NCBI RefSeq assembly: GCF_965138225.1
Contig: NZ_CBCSAX010000017.1
DNA from: Helicobacter_D ganmani
GTDB taxonomy: Bacteria; Campylobacterota; Campylobacteria; Campylobacterales; Helicobacteraceae
DNA length: 41,328 nt
Direction: 5' to 3' (one strand)
Made by a program: the position numbers and the translations under genes. This document shows positions 34,362-41,328 of the stretch, in pieces (the first letter of the stretch is position 1; every line of letters starts with the position of its first letter). Below the pieces are notes generated by a model. The model saw only the letters and a program-made list of their open reading frames with translations. It searched no databases and had not been told where the DNA came from.

Positions 34362-35582
34362 TCATTGCAGACATTTTGCCCTGATTGCCCTTGCGCACAC
34401 CCACGCACTGGAGAAAGCAAAGGCGAGATTATGCCCTCCGCGATTCCCAACAACATCTAACATTTCCCCAACAATATAAAGGTTTGAATATTTTTTGGAT
34501 TCCATAGTTTTGGGATTAATCTCCTCTCCGCTCACACCTCCTCCACTTACTTCTGCATTTTCAAAGCCCTTTGTTGTTGGATTTTTAAGCTCAAAATTTT
34601 TCAGTTTAAACACTAATTGCTTCAACTGCTTCGTATTTTTAGGATTCCAATGAAAATTTTGCGCAAAAGCTTTGGCGATTTTAGGATTCAAAAATCCACT
34701 TAGTAGAGAAATAAGATTCCGTTTGGGATAGGTTTTTGCAAGATTTACAAGCTGATTTTCCAATGCTCTTTCCTCAAAACTTGGCAAAAAATCCAAAATC
34801 ATCGTCAAATCTTTTTCCAATCTCACATAAGAGGAAATGTCCAACACCCCAAATCCCGAGATTCCATAATCTGTAAAAAGCACATCTCCTAGCACTTCAG
34901 CAAGCGTTTGATTGGCTTTTTTGAGCGTTAGTTTTGCTTTGATTTTCACACCACTTAGAGCGCAAATCAATGGGGACTCTATATTCAAAGAAACCAAAGA
35001 GGGGTAAGTTTGAACAATCTCTAATCCCAAATTTTTAGCTAATTCCAACCCCTTATCACTTCCTCCAAGTTTTGGTGTAGCTTCGCTTCCACAAGCAAGC
35101 ACCACGCAAGAATACTTTTCTTGTCCTTGCGTACTTTTCAGCAAGAATCCCCCTTGTGTTTGACATAATTCCAAAACTTCAGTTTCCAAAACCATTGTGA
35201 AATTTTTGGAATCTTTTAATATATCACCAAAGACTTCTAACACGGATTTTGCGGAATTGCTTTGCGGATAAACCCTACCATCTTCGCAAATCTCCAATGC
35301 GATTCCAAGCTTTTGACAAGTCTTTGCAAATGTTCCAAAACTGCAAGTTTGCAAAATGCTTTGAATCTCTTTTGGGGTAAAGCTTGAAGTTTGATAATGT
35401 TTTGCGTTAGTGTGTTGATTGTGGATATTGCAACGTCCATTCCCTGTGGCAAGGAGTTTTTTGCCTAAAGTCTTGTTTTTTTCATACAAAACAATCGGGA
35501 TTCCAAAGGACAAAAGTAGCATAGCACAAAAGATTCCGCTTGCTCCTGCACCAATAATTGCGACCTTTGGAATCTCTTGCAA
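34362..35582 (-). CDS. NAD(P)/FAD-dependent oxidoreductase (HI0933/YhiN family)
   Basis: A 406-residue flavoprotein with the FAD dinucleotide-binding motif GAGASGIFCAML at residues 11-22 and the family segment LGKKLLATGNGRCNIHNQH. A second Gly-rich strand follows (VVLACGSEATPKLGGSDKG), and the C-terminal GEMLDVVGNRGGHNLAFAFSSAW closes the FAD site. Reactions in this family are mostly unknown. The start is TTG with AGGTAA 5 bases upstream, and no upstream in-frame ATG exists. It is 33 bases after accA, and its last codons run into repeat-like sequence. Confidence 0.88.
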   Translation of the reverse strand: MQEIPKVAIIGAGASGIFCAMLLLSFGIPIVLYEKNKTLGKKLLATGNGRCNIHNQHTNAKHYQTSSFTPKEIQSILQTCSFGTFAKTCQKLGIALEICEDGRVYPQSNSAKSVLEVFGDILKDSKNFTMVLETEVLELCQTQGGFLLKSTQGQEKYSCVVLACGSEATPKLGGSDKGLELAKNLGLEIVQTYPSLVSLNIESPLICALSGVKIKAKLTLKKANQTLAEVLGDVLFTDYGISGFGVLDISSYVRLEKDLTMILDFLPSFEERALENQLVNLAKTYPKRNLISLLSGFLNPKIAKAFAQNFHWNPKNTKQLKQLVFKLKNFELKNPTTKGFENAEVSGGGVSGEEINPKTMESKKYSNLYIVGEMLDVVGNRGGHNLAFAFSSAWVCARAIRAKCLQ

Positions 35583-35615
35583 CTTTTTACCTAATGCAAG
35601 CTTTTTGCATAAAAA

Positions 35616-36542
35616 TTATTGAAAACTCCCATAAGTCATTAGCTTGTTATAACGATTCTGCAAATAATTAGAATCTGCTTGAATTTCCTTTAAGGTAGTC
35701 AAAAAATAATTTTTAATTGCCTGAGCTGCACTTTCCTTGTCTCTATGCGCGCCAATTTGAGGCTCTTGGATAATTGCGTCAATGAGACGAGATTCTTTTA
35801 AGGATTCTGGAGTGATTTTAAGGGCTTGTGTAGCACTTTCAATCTTGCTTGAGTCATTCCACAAAATCGCCGCGCAACCCTCTGGAGAAATCACACTAAA
35901 CACAGAATATTGCATCATTGCTAGCCTATCTGCCACGCCAATTGCAAGCGCACCTCCACTTCCTCCCTCGCCAATTACAATAGAAATTGTCGGCACTTTT
36001 AGCTTGCTAAATTCTTGTAGATTTTTTGCAATCGCCTCACTCTGTCCGCGCTCCTCTGCACCGATTCCGGGATAAGCTCCTGGAGTATCTACAAACATCA
36101 GAAGCGGGATTCCAAATTTTTCTGCCATTTTTGCGGCGCGCAACGCTTTACGATAGCCTTCCGGATTTGGCATACCAAAGTTTCGCTGGAGCTTATTTTT
36201 TGTTCCTCTACCCTTTTCCTCACCAATTACCATAACCTTTTGCTCCTCAATTCTTCCCAAGAAACAAACGATGGCATTATCATCTTTGAAGTGTCTATCC
36301 CCGTGAATCTCTAGTGGTTCTTTTAAAAGCAATGTGATATAATCCATTGCATAAGGGCGGTCGGGGTGGCGTGCTAATTGAAGCTTTTGATAATCCGAAA
36401 GATTAGAATACACCTTTGCTACTTCTTTATCCAAGTCTTTTTGCAAAATCGCAATTGCTGGGGTATCATTTTTTAATTGTGCAGTTGCAATATTTTCTTG
36501 GATTGTTTTAATCTTTACTTCAAAATCTAAATAAGTTGCCAC
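35616..36542 (-). CDS. accA: Acetyl-CoA carboxylase carboxyltransferase subunit alpha
   Basis: AccA pairs with AccD to move the carboxyl group from biotin to acetyl-CoA, giving malonyl-CoA. The 308-residue protein has the family stretches ARHPDRPYAMDYI, EIHGDRHFKDDNAIV, FVDTPGAYPGIGAEERGQSEAI and IGEGGSGGALAIGVAD with the oxyanion-forming glycines. Its place 3 bases after fabF follows the order known from H. pylori. accD is not in the window. Confidence 0.97.
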   Translation of the reverse strand: MATYLDFEVKIKTIQENIATAQLKNDTPAIAILQKDLDKEVAKVYSNLSDYQKLQLARHPDRPYAMDYITLLLKEPLEIHGDRHFKDDNAIVCFLGRIEEQKVMVIGEEKGRGTKNKLQRNFGMPNPEGYRKALRAAKMAEKFGIPLLMFVDTPGAYPGIGAEERGQSEAIAKNLQEFSKLKVPTISIVIGEGGSGGALAIGVADRLAMMQYSVFSVISPEGCAAILWNDSSKIESATQALKITPESLKESRLIDAIIQEPQIGAHRDKESAAQAIKNYFLTTLKEIQADSNYLQNRYNKLMTYGSFQ

Positions 36543-36545
36543 AAT

Positions 36546-37781
36546 TTATACTCGTTTAAAAATCACAACCCCATTAGTTCCGCCAAAACCAAAAGAATTG
36601 CTCATAAATGCGTTAATCTTTGCTTCTCGTGCAGTATTTGGAACATAATCTAAATCGCAATCTGGGTCTTTTTGGATTTGGTTAATTGTTGGTGGCAAGA
36701 TTCCTTTTTGCAAAGACATAAGAGAAATGACAGCTTCAATACCCCCTGCTGCGCCCAAGCAGTGTCCAATCTGTCCTTTGGTAGAGCTCACAGGCGGCAC
36801 TGCGCCATTAAAGACTTTTTTAAGAGCCAAAGTCTCATAATAATCATTATATTTCGTGCTAGTCCCATGTGCATTGACATAATCAATCGGAATCCCCGCC
36901 ATTTGTAATGCCATTTTCATTGCGCGATAAGCCCCTTCACCCTCTGGTGCAGGTGTCGTAATATGGTTTGCATCTCCACTTTCGCCAAATCCTACAAGCT
37001 CTGCATAAATGTTTGCCCCTCTTGCTTTAGCAATTTCATATTCTTCAAGCACCAATGCTGCTGCTCCCTCACCCATTACAAAGCCGTTGCGCTCATTGTC
37101 AAAAGGACGGCTCGCAAGCTCTGGTGCGTCGTTTCTATCCGAAAGAGCTTTCATTGCAGCAAACCCACCGATTCCAACGCCACAAATCGCAGCTTCTGCT
37201 GCGACAACTAGCATTCTATCTGCACAATTTAGCATAATCGTTTTGCCCGCTTCACTAATTCCGTGCGTGCCAGCCGCACACGCTGTAACACTTGCTAGAT
37301 TAGGACCTTTGAGTGAATAATCAATAGAAATGAAACCTCCTAACATATTCACAAGCGAAGAGGGAATAAAGAAAGGGGAAATGCGTTTAGGACCGCGTTC
37401 AAAGTTAATCACAGAGTTTTTTTCAATATTTCCCAAACCTCCAATTCCAGAAGCAGAACTCATACCAAATCTCTCTGCATTTACATTGTCTAGTAATTTC
37501 CCTTCACCATTTAGCAAACCACTATCTTGCATTGCCTCTTTAGCGGCTTTGATTCCTAGTTGAATAAAGCGGTCTGCCTTTTTGACTTCTTTTGCGTCCA
37601 TTACAGAAGTGGGGTCAAAGTTCGCAATTTCTGCGGCAATTTTTACAGGAAATTCCGAGACATCAAAAGAGGAGATTGTTTTAACTCCACATCTTCCATC
37701 TACAATAGCTTTAAAAGAATCTTCTCTATTTAATCCGAGAGCATTAATCATTCCTATCCCGGTAACTACTACGCGTCTCAT
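36546..37781 (-). CDS. fabF: 3-oxoacyl-[acyl-carrier-protein] synthase II
   Basis: FabF elongates acyl-ACP with malonyl-ACP. In the 411-residue protein the active-site Cys is in SVTACAAGTHGI, and the two catalytic His are in YVNAHGTSTKYND and KGQIGHCLGAAGG, with the C-terminal SFGFGGTN. I chose the ATG at 37781, with AAGGAG just upstream; an earlier in-frame start at 37832 gives a non-family leader. It lies 72 bases after acpP. Confidence 0.97.
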   Translation of the reverse strand: MRRVVVTGIGMINALGLNREDSFKAIVDGRCGVKTISSFDVSEFPVKIAAEIANFDPTSVMDAKEVKKADRFIQLGIKAAKEAMQDSGLLNGEGKLLDNVNAERFGMSSASGIGGLGNIEKNSVINFERGPKRISPFFIPSSLVNMLGGFISIDYSLKGPNLASVTACAAGTHGISEAGKTIMLNCADRMLVVAAEAAICGVGIGGFAAMKALSDRNDAPELASRPFDNERNGFVMGEGAAALVLEEYEIAKARGANIYAELVGFGESGDANHITTPAPEGEGAYRAMKMALQMAGIPIDYVNAHGTSTKYNDYYETLALKKVFNGAVPPVSSTKGQIGHCLGAAGGIEAVISLMSLQKGILPPTINQIQKDPDCDLDYVPNTAREAKINAFMSNSFGFGGTNGVVIFKRV

Positions 37782-37853
37782 ATTTCTCCTTATTAAATTA
37801 AAAACTTTAAACAAGCGCACCCAAAGGCGCACCTAAGTTAATTTTGCTTTATT

Positions 37854-38087
37854 TTAAGCTTTTGATTTTTCAATGTATGCGACAACATCACCTACGGTTT
37901 GGATTTTTTCTGCCTCCTCATCAGGAATCTCAATCTCAAATTTTTCCTCTAATGCCATTACAAGTTCTACAACATCTAAAGAATCTGCCCCCAAATCATC
38001 TACGAATTTAGATTCTGGCTTTACTTCACCCTCATTTACATTGAGTTGCTCTACTACAACTGCTTTTACATCATCAAACATTGCCAT
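37854..38087 (-). CDS. acpP: Acyl carrier protein
   Basis: The 77-residue acidic protein has the GADSLDVVELVMALEEKF helix whose serine receives phosphopantetheine. The start at 38087 is set by AAGGAG 6 bases upstream and gives the normal ACP length. It sits between fabG and fabF, as usual. Confidence 0.98.
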   Translation of the reverse strand: MAMFDDVKAVVVEQLNVNEGEVKPESKFVDDLGADSLDVVELVMALEEKFEIEIPDEEAEKIQTVGDVVAYIEKSKA

Positions 38088-38167
38088 TACTATCTCCTTA
38101 AAAAATTTCAATAAGTCAGTATTGTAACCGAGTTTTTCTTAAAAATTTCAAAAACTTTTCAAGTTAC

Positions 38168-38911
38168 TTACATATATAATCCACCATTAACCTTTAAGAC
38201 TTCCCCTGTGATATAGTTTGCACCATTAGAAAGCAAAAATGCCACCGCACTTGCAACCTCTTCTCCTTTACCAAATCTTCCCAATGGAATGTTTTGAGCA
38301 TAGGATTGTTTAATCTCCTCTTTTAAAGCTTTTGTCATATCGCTTTCAATGAATCCCGGAGTAACACAATTAAAGCGAATTCCTTTACTTCCACCCTCTT
38401 TGGCAAAAGACTTCGTCATCGCAATCATTCCACCCTTGCTTGCTGCGTAATTGCATTGCCCCATATTACCAATTTCCCCAATAATAGAAGCAATATTCAC
38501 AACCGCCCCATAACCTTGTTTGCGCATAATTTTCAATGCCTCTTTGCAGCCAATGAAGCTTGAAGTGAGATTTGCATCAAGCACTGAAGTAAAATCTTCA
38601 ACTTTCATACGCATAGAAAGTTTATCGTTTGTAATTCCTGCATTATTCACTACAAATGCCAATTCACCATCATTACTAAGAATCGTATTTATTCCTGCGA
38701 TAAACTCCTCTTCTTTGGTTGCGTCAAAACAAACTACTGCAGCTTCTCCACCCTCTTTTTGGATTTCCTCTTGTAGAGCGTCTGCAAGTTCTGGCTTGGA
38801 ACGATAATTAATCCATACTTTTAAACCCTCTTTTGCCAATACTTTTGCAATCTCTGCACCAATTCCTTTACTGGCTCCCGTGATTAAAACATTTTTTCCA
38901 CAAAATTTCAT
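38168..38911 (-). CDS. fabG: 3-oxoacyl-[acyl-carrier-protein] reductase
   Basis: FabG reduces 3-oxoacyl-ACP with NADPH. The 247-residue protein has the cofactor motif TGASKGIG (about 10-17), NNAGIT, the catalytic Ser region VNIASIIG, YAASKGG with the catalytic Tyr and Lys, and the C-terminal GEVLKVNGGLYM. The ATG at 38911 has AGGA 6 bases upstream; a TTG two codons earlier is less likely. A TATAAT lies 30 bases upstream, so it probably starts the fabG-acpP-fabF-accA operon. Confidence 0.96.
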   Translation of the reverse strand: MKFCGKNVLITGASKGIGAEIAKVLAKEGLKVWINYRSKPELADALQEEIQKEGGEAAVVCFDATKEEEFIAGINTILSNDGELAFVVNNAGITNDKLSMRMKVEDFTSVLDANLTSSFIGCKEALKIMRKQGYGAVVNIASIIGEIGNMGQCNYAASKGGMIAMTKSFAKEGGSKGIRFNCVTPGFIESDMTKALKEEIKQSYAQNIPLGRFGKGEEVASAVAFLLSNGANYITGEVLKVNGGLYM

Positions 38912-38940
38912 TTGCAATCCTAAAAAATAAAATAGCGCAT

Positions 38941-38946
38941 ATTATA
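38941..38946 (-). promoter_or_regulatory. Probable -10 box for the fatty-acid operon
   Basis: TATAAT preceded by AGTG on the minus strand, 30 bases before the fabG ATG and just after the stop of the upstream gene. Confidence 0.55.
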
Positions 38947-38953
38947 CACTTTT

Positions 38954-39793
38954 TCATACATTTTTAAGTGTGTAAGTCAAAACAACGCGTTTTAAATTGT
39001 CCTCTTGCACTCTTTGTGCAGATTCTAACTCCAACCCCTCAAGATAGAGATTCTCCAAATCTACCAAACACTCTAGCTTCTCTATCGCGCAAGCCCTAAG
39101 CAAAATACCACGATAATGCTTAGCATAATGGCTAATCACTTTACCATTTTTAACAAAAATCGGCTCATACACCACACTTTCTTGCACATTCAAATACATA
39201 GGCAGTTTATTTACATTAAAACATTTTTGGTAGAATCCCGCACGTAAGTCTAAAATTTCCAAAGATTTTGGGGATTTTTTTGGATTGCCACTTGCGGATT
39301 CCAAGAGATATTCCCAAATTTTTTTTGCATTTTTGAGATAAAATTGTTTCGTGTTGAATTTTACTGATTTATTTTCAAAACTTTCACCTTGCTTTAAATC
39401 ATAATAAGGAATTTTATCCATTGCGCGCAAAAGTCCAAAAAGATTAGAAAAAATCAATAAATGCTGCTTTAAATAATCTTGCGATTCTTGTCGCAAATGC
39501 TCAAAATCTAGCGCACTAAATGCAATACCACAATAGCGTAAAACAGCAGGCAATAAAGGAGACTCCATTAAATTTTGTGCGCAAGCTAACTCCTCTAAAA
39601 CGAGATGCTTGGCACCAAAAAGCTGCTGGATTTCCGATTCTTTCGCACTTTGTAAAAATTCTTGATAAGCCTTTAAAGCCTCCTCTAAGCTTTCTTTGCA
39701 AATGAAATCTTGATAAAATGGCTCGCCTTGTTTTTCTTGCGCTTTTTTGTGTTCTAAGCATTTTTTCTCACTTGGTGAAAACAAAATCCACAT
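38954..39793 (-). CDS. YaaA family peroxide-stress protein
   Basis: The 279-residue protein opens with ILFSPSEKK, the start of the YaaA (UPF0246/DUF328) family, and has the middle motif FSNLFGLLRAMDKIPYYDLK and the late segment YLNVQESVVYEPIFVKNGKVISHYAKHYRG. E. coli YaaA limits iron-driven oxidative damage and binds DNA; whether this version does the same is untested. It is divergent from the membrane-protein gene at 39922, and the 128-base gap holds the latter's promoter. Confidence 0.8.
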   Translation of the reverse strand: MWILFSPSEKKCLEHKKAQEKQGEPFYQDFICKESLEEALKAYQEFLQSAKESEIQQLFGAKHLVLEELACAQNLMESPLLPAVLRYCGIAFSALDFEHLRQESQDYLKQHLLIFSNLFGLLRAMDKIPYYDLKQGESFENKSVKFNTKQFYLKNAKKIWEYLLESASGNPKKSPKSLEILDLRAGFYQKCFNVNKLPMYLNVQESVVYEPIFVKNGKVISHYAKHYRGILLRACAIEKLECLVDLENLYLEGLELESAQRVQEDNLKRVVLTYTLKNV

Positions 39794-39886
39794 TCTGCAC
39801 TCCTAATTAAGAATATTCTGCGACAAGAAATCTTAACATATTCCGCTTTCAAGATTCCACATTTACTTTACAAAGCAAACATTTAT

Positions 39887-39895
39887 TGTTACAAT
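39887..39895 (+). promoter_or_regulatory. Extended -10 promoter for the membrane protein-rsmE pair
   Basis: TG-T-TACAAT fits the extended -10 element (TGnTAnAAT) and lies 26 bases before the ATG at 39922. Confidence 0.55.
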
Positions 39896-39921
39896 TCGCG
39901 TAAATTTTAGGATAGTCATCA

Positions 39922-40329
39922 ATGGAATTTGTTGGAGAACAGCTACTTTTTATACATCTATTTTTATCTTTTCCACTGCTTTTGCCACCTCTTTGGAATC
40001 TTTTTTGTTTATTCACCAAGGAATCCCACACGCAAAGGCTTCGCTCCCTTGCTGTTACTGCGCCTGCATATTATACTTTCTTAAGTGCAAGCCTTTTTAG
40101 TGGGCTTGTAATTTGGGCTATGTTGGGATTTATAATGGATTTTAAAATCCTTACAATGCTTGCACTATGGCTTGTTTGTTTTGGGCTTGAAATCCTACGT
40201 CATAAGCGTCAAAAACTTATTAAAGTAGAAGCCGACATTTCTAAACGCGAAGCATTTTTTCGCTGGGCAAAGCTCAAATACAGTTTAGACTTGAGCTTTT
40301 TTGCGATTCTACTTCTTTGGGTCATTTAA
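39922..40329 (+). CDS. Conserved membrane protein of unknown function
   Basis: A 135-residue inner-membrane protein with four hydrophobic segments (about 8-30, 48-70, 73-90 and 120-135) and a basic loop between the third and fourth (LRHKRQKLIKVEADISKREAFFRWAKLKY). I do not recognise a family. Its stop codon abuts the rsmE start with no gap, so the two are translated together. It may simply be a conserved neighbour. Confidence 0.75.
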   Translation: MEFVGEQLLFIHLFLSFPLLLPPLWNLFCLFTKESHTQRLRSLAVTAPAYYTFLSASLFSGLVIWAMLGFIMDFKILTMLALWLVCFGLEILRHKRQKLIKVEADISKREAFFRWAKLKYSLDLSFFAILLLWVI

Positions 40330-40992
40330 ATGCAATTTATCATTTATCAAAATGCGGGAGAGCCACAAATCACGCTCAAAAATGAAACCTATCACCACCT
40401 TTTCCACTCTCGCAGAACACACAAATCAGAATCACTCTTTTTGTGTAATGGACGTGATTTGAAACTCTGTCGCTACACAATTACAGAAATCAACAAAAAA
40501 GATGCGAAACTTACCTTGCAAGAAATCCAAATTATCTCGCCCCACAATCCACCCAAAGGGCATTTGATTTGGGCAATGATAGAGCCAAAAAATATTGAAA
40601 AAACACTTCCTATGCTCAATGAACTCAATTTAGCCAAAGTTACCTTTTTTTATGCGCAATATTCCCAAAAACAATTTAAGCTAGATTTCAAGCGACTTCA
40701 GAGAATCTTAAATCATTCTTGTGAGCAATGCGGACGCTTAATAGGATTAGAAATTGAAATTTTCTCAAATATGGAGGAAGTGCTACAAAACTACCAAAAT
40801 TTTGCAGTTTTAGACTTTGGTGGTGAGGCTTTAGTGGATTCTTTGAAAATGCCTTTAATGATTGGTTGCGAGGGGGGATTTAGTCAAAAAGAACGCGAAA
40901 TCTTGCGGGATAAACACATTTTTAGCGCACCAAAATGCAATATTCTACGAAGCGAAACCGCCGCACTATATGCTGCAAGTAGATTGATTTAA
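40330..40992 (+). CDS. rsmE: 16S rRNA (uracil(1498)-N(3))-methyltransferase
   Basis: RsmE methylates U1498 of 16S rRNA. The 220-residue protein is a SPOUT-fold enzyme with the N-terminal PUA-like part (HHLFHSRRTHKSE), the MIEPKNIEKTLPMLNELN strand-helix, QCGRLIGLEIE and the knot motifs IGCEGGFSQKE and ILRSETAALYAASRLI at the C-terminus. It directly follows the membrane-protein gene. Confidence 0.94.
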   Translation: MQFIIYQNAGEPQITLKNETYHHLFHSRRTHKSESLFLCNGRDLKLCRYTITEINKKDAKLTLQEIQIISPHNPPKGHLIWAMIEPKNIEKTLPMLNELNLAKVTFFYAQYSQKQFKLDFKRLQRILNHSCEQCGRLIGLEIEIFSNMEEVLQNYQNFAVLDFGGEALVDSLKMPLMIGCEGGFSQKEREILRDKHIFSAPKCNILRSETAALYAASRLI

Positions 40993-41007
40993 TTTACGAT
41001 TCTGCTA

Positions 41008-41045
41008 TCATTGCGAGCGTGTTTATCACGTGTGGCAGTCTATAC
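41008..41045 (+). repeat. Dispersed palindromic repeat, copy 6
   Basis: TCATTGCGAGCGTG...CACGTGTGGCAGTCTATA, 16 bases after rsmE. Confidence 0.6.
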
Positions 41046-41091
41046 TCTTAAATTGCTTTAAAGATTCCATTGTAAAGATTTATGTATGCGT

Positions 41092-41129
41092 GATTATGGA
41101 TTGGATTTCTTCACTTACGCTTGCAATGG
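41092..41129 (-). repeat. Dispersed palindromic repeat, copy 7
   Basis: On the minus strand CCATTGCAAGCGTAAG...CCAATCCATAATC. It is inverted relative to copy 6, 46 bases away. The stretch 40993-41149 holds only this inverted pair. Confidence 0.55.
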
Positions 41130-41178
41130 CTAAAGGACAAAGCAAATCCTCATTTNCTTTTCNCCCTAAACTCTTTCT

Positions 41179-41328
41179 TTAACTTACGCACTTCTTGAAA
41201 AAAGGCAAGATAAGCAAAGATTCGCCCCCCCCCCGCACAGAATTAGCAGTAATGAGTGCTTTACCTAATTTATAAGTAAAGCATTCTTTTTCTTTTAAGG
41301 CTTGTTTGTAATCTGTATAGGATTCTAA
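41179..41328 (-). CDS. 3' end of a probable phase-variable surface-glycan gene (OFF frame)
   Basis: Partial; it enters from the right edge. The frame reads YTDYKQALKEKECFTYKLGKALITANS, then a run of Gly codons from ten G, then a short out-of-frame tail ending in TAA at 41179. The YKLGKALI segment is one I associate with the C-terminus of several Campylobacter and Helicobacter glycosyltransferase-like proteins. Adding one G restores RIFAYLAFFQEVRKLKKEF and a natural TGA at 41150. I cannot name the enzyme from the tail alone. Confidence 0.5.
   Translation of the reverse strand, partial: LESYTDYKQALKEKECFTYKLGKALITANSVRGGGESLLILPFFKKCVS
41225..41234. repeat. Poly-C/poly-G contingency tract (10 bases)
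   Basis: Ten consecutive C on the plus strand (G on the coding strand) inside a coding region. Tracts of this length are typical slipped-strand phase-variation switches in Helicobacter and Campylobacter. Ambiguous bases occur nearby at 41156 and 41163. Confidence 0.75.

Noticed and set aside
37801..37850. Terminator between acpP and fabF
   Set aside because: The GCGC/GCGC pairing is only four base pairs with no T tract, and the genes belong to one known operon.
1..41328. CRISPR array, tRNA or rRNA genes, insertion sequences, prophage
   Set aside because: No regularly spaced repeats, cloverleaf-like segments, transposase or phage structural genes were noticed; a tool-based scan would be needed to exclude small RNAs.

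Overview
The window looks like a chromosomal segment of a low-GC Epsilonproteobacterium, most likely a Helicobacter of the enterohepatic type. Several gene orders that I know from Helicobacter and Campylobacter are present: nadC-nadA-psd, fba-peb4, tsaE-lptB-rpoN, aspA-dcuA and fabG-acpP-fabF-accA. There is also a pentahaem NrfA of the Campylobacter type, a DUF1104-like secreted protein and a C tract in a surface-glycan-type gene. I cannot name the species from sequence alone. Two ambiguous bases (41156, 41163) lie near the right edge.

Layout. 1-3300: a large autotransporter followed by stem-loops. 3307-6271 (-): an aromatic amino-acid permease and a solitary N6-adenine methylase-like protein with an unusual catalytic motif. 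6404-11155 (+): dnaX, tsaE, lptB, rpoN and a small secreted DUF1104-like protein. 11210-20254 (-): eleven tightly packed genes (peb4, fba, efp, a DJ-1 gene, a decayed lytic transglycosylase copy, an intact lytic transglycosylase, bpt, psd, nadA, nadC, thiL), probably one long operon. 20400-24708: an iron-uptake island, with a TonB-dependent receptor and PepSY protein on one strand and exbB-exbD-tonB on the other, around a spacer with two Fur-box-like sites. 24744-30090 (-): nitrite ammonification (nrfHA, with an FNR-like site at a class II position) and aspartate/fumarate metabolism (aspA-dcuA). 30221-32727: a MATE exporter, hemD and a rhodanese. 32733-34361: a disturbed accessory patch with a lipoprotein, a secreted-protein gene broken by one stop codon, a truncated-looking membrane protein, an XRE regulator reading against it, and several palindromic repeats. 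34362-38911 (-): a flavoprotein and the fatty-acid cluster accA, fabF, acpP, fabG. 38954-40992: a YaaA-family protein, a membrane protein and rsmE. 41150-41328 (-): the 3' end of a probable phase-variable gene with a C10 tract.

How the genes fit together. Most of the window is core metabolism and envelope biology: NAD and thiamine pyrophosphate synthesis, phosphatidylethanolamine, peptidoglycan turnover, LPS export and fatty acids. Anaerobic respiration (fumarate supply by AspA/DcuA, nitrite reduction by NrfHA) and energised iron uptake add to this. The unusual material sits at the junctions. A degenerate palindromic repeat family occurs in at least seven copies between genes, sometimes running into 3' ends. 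The other oddities are a decayed enzyme duplicate, an interrupted small operon and a homopolymeric contingency tract. I see no CRISPR array, tRNA, rRNA, insertion sequence or complete prophage.
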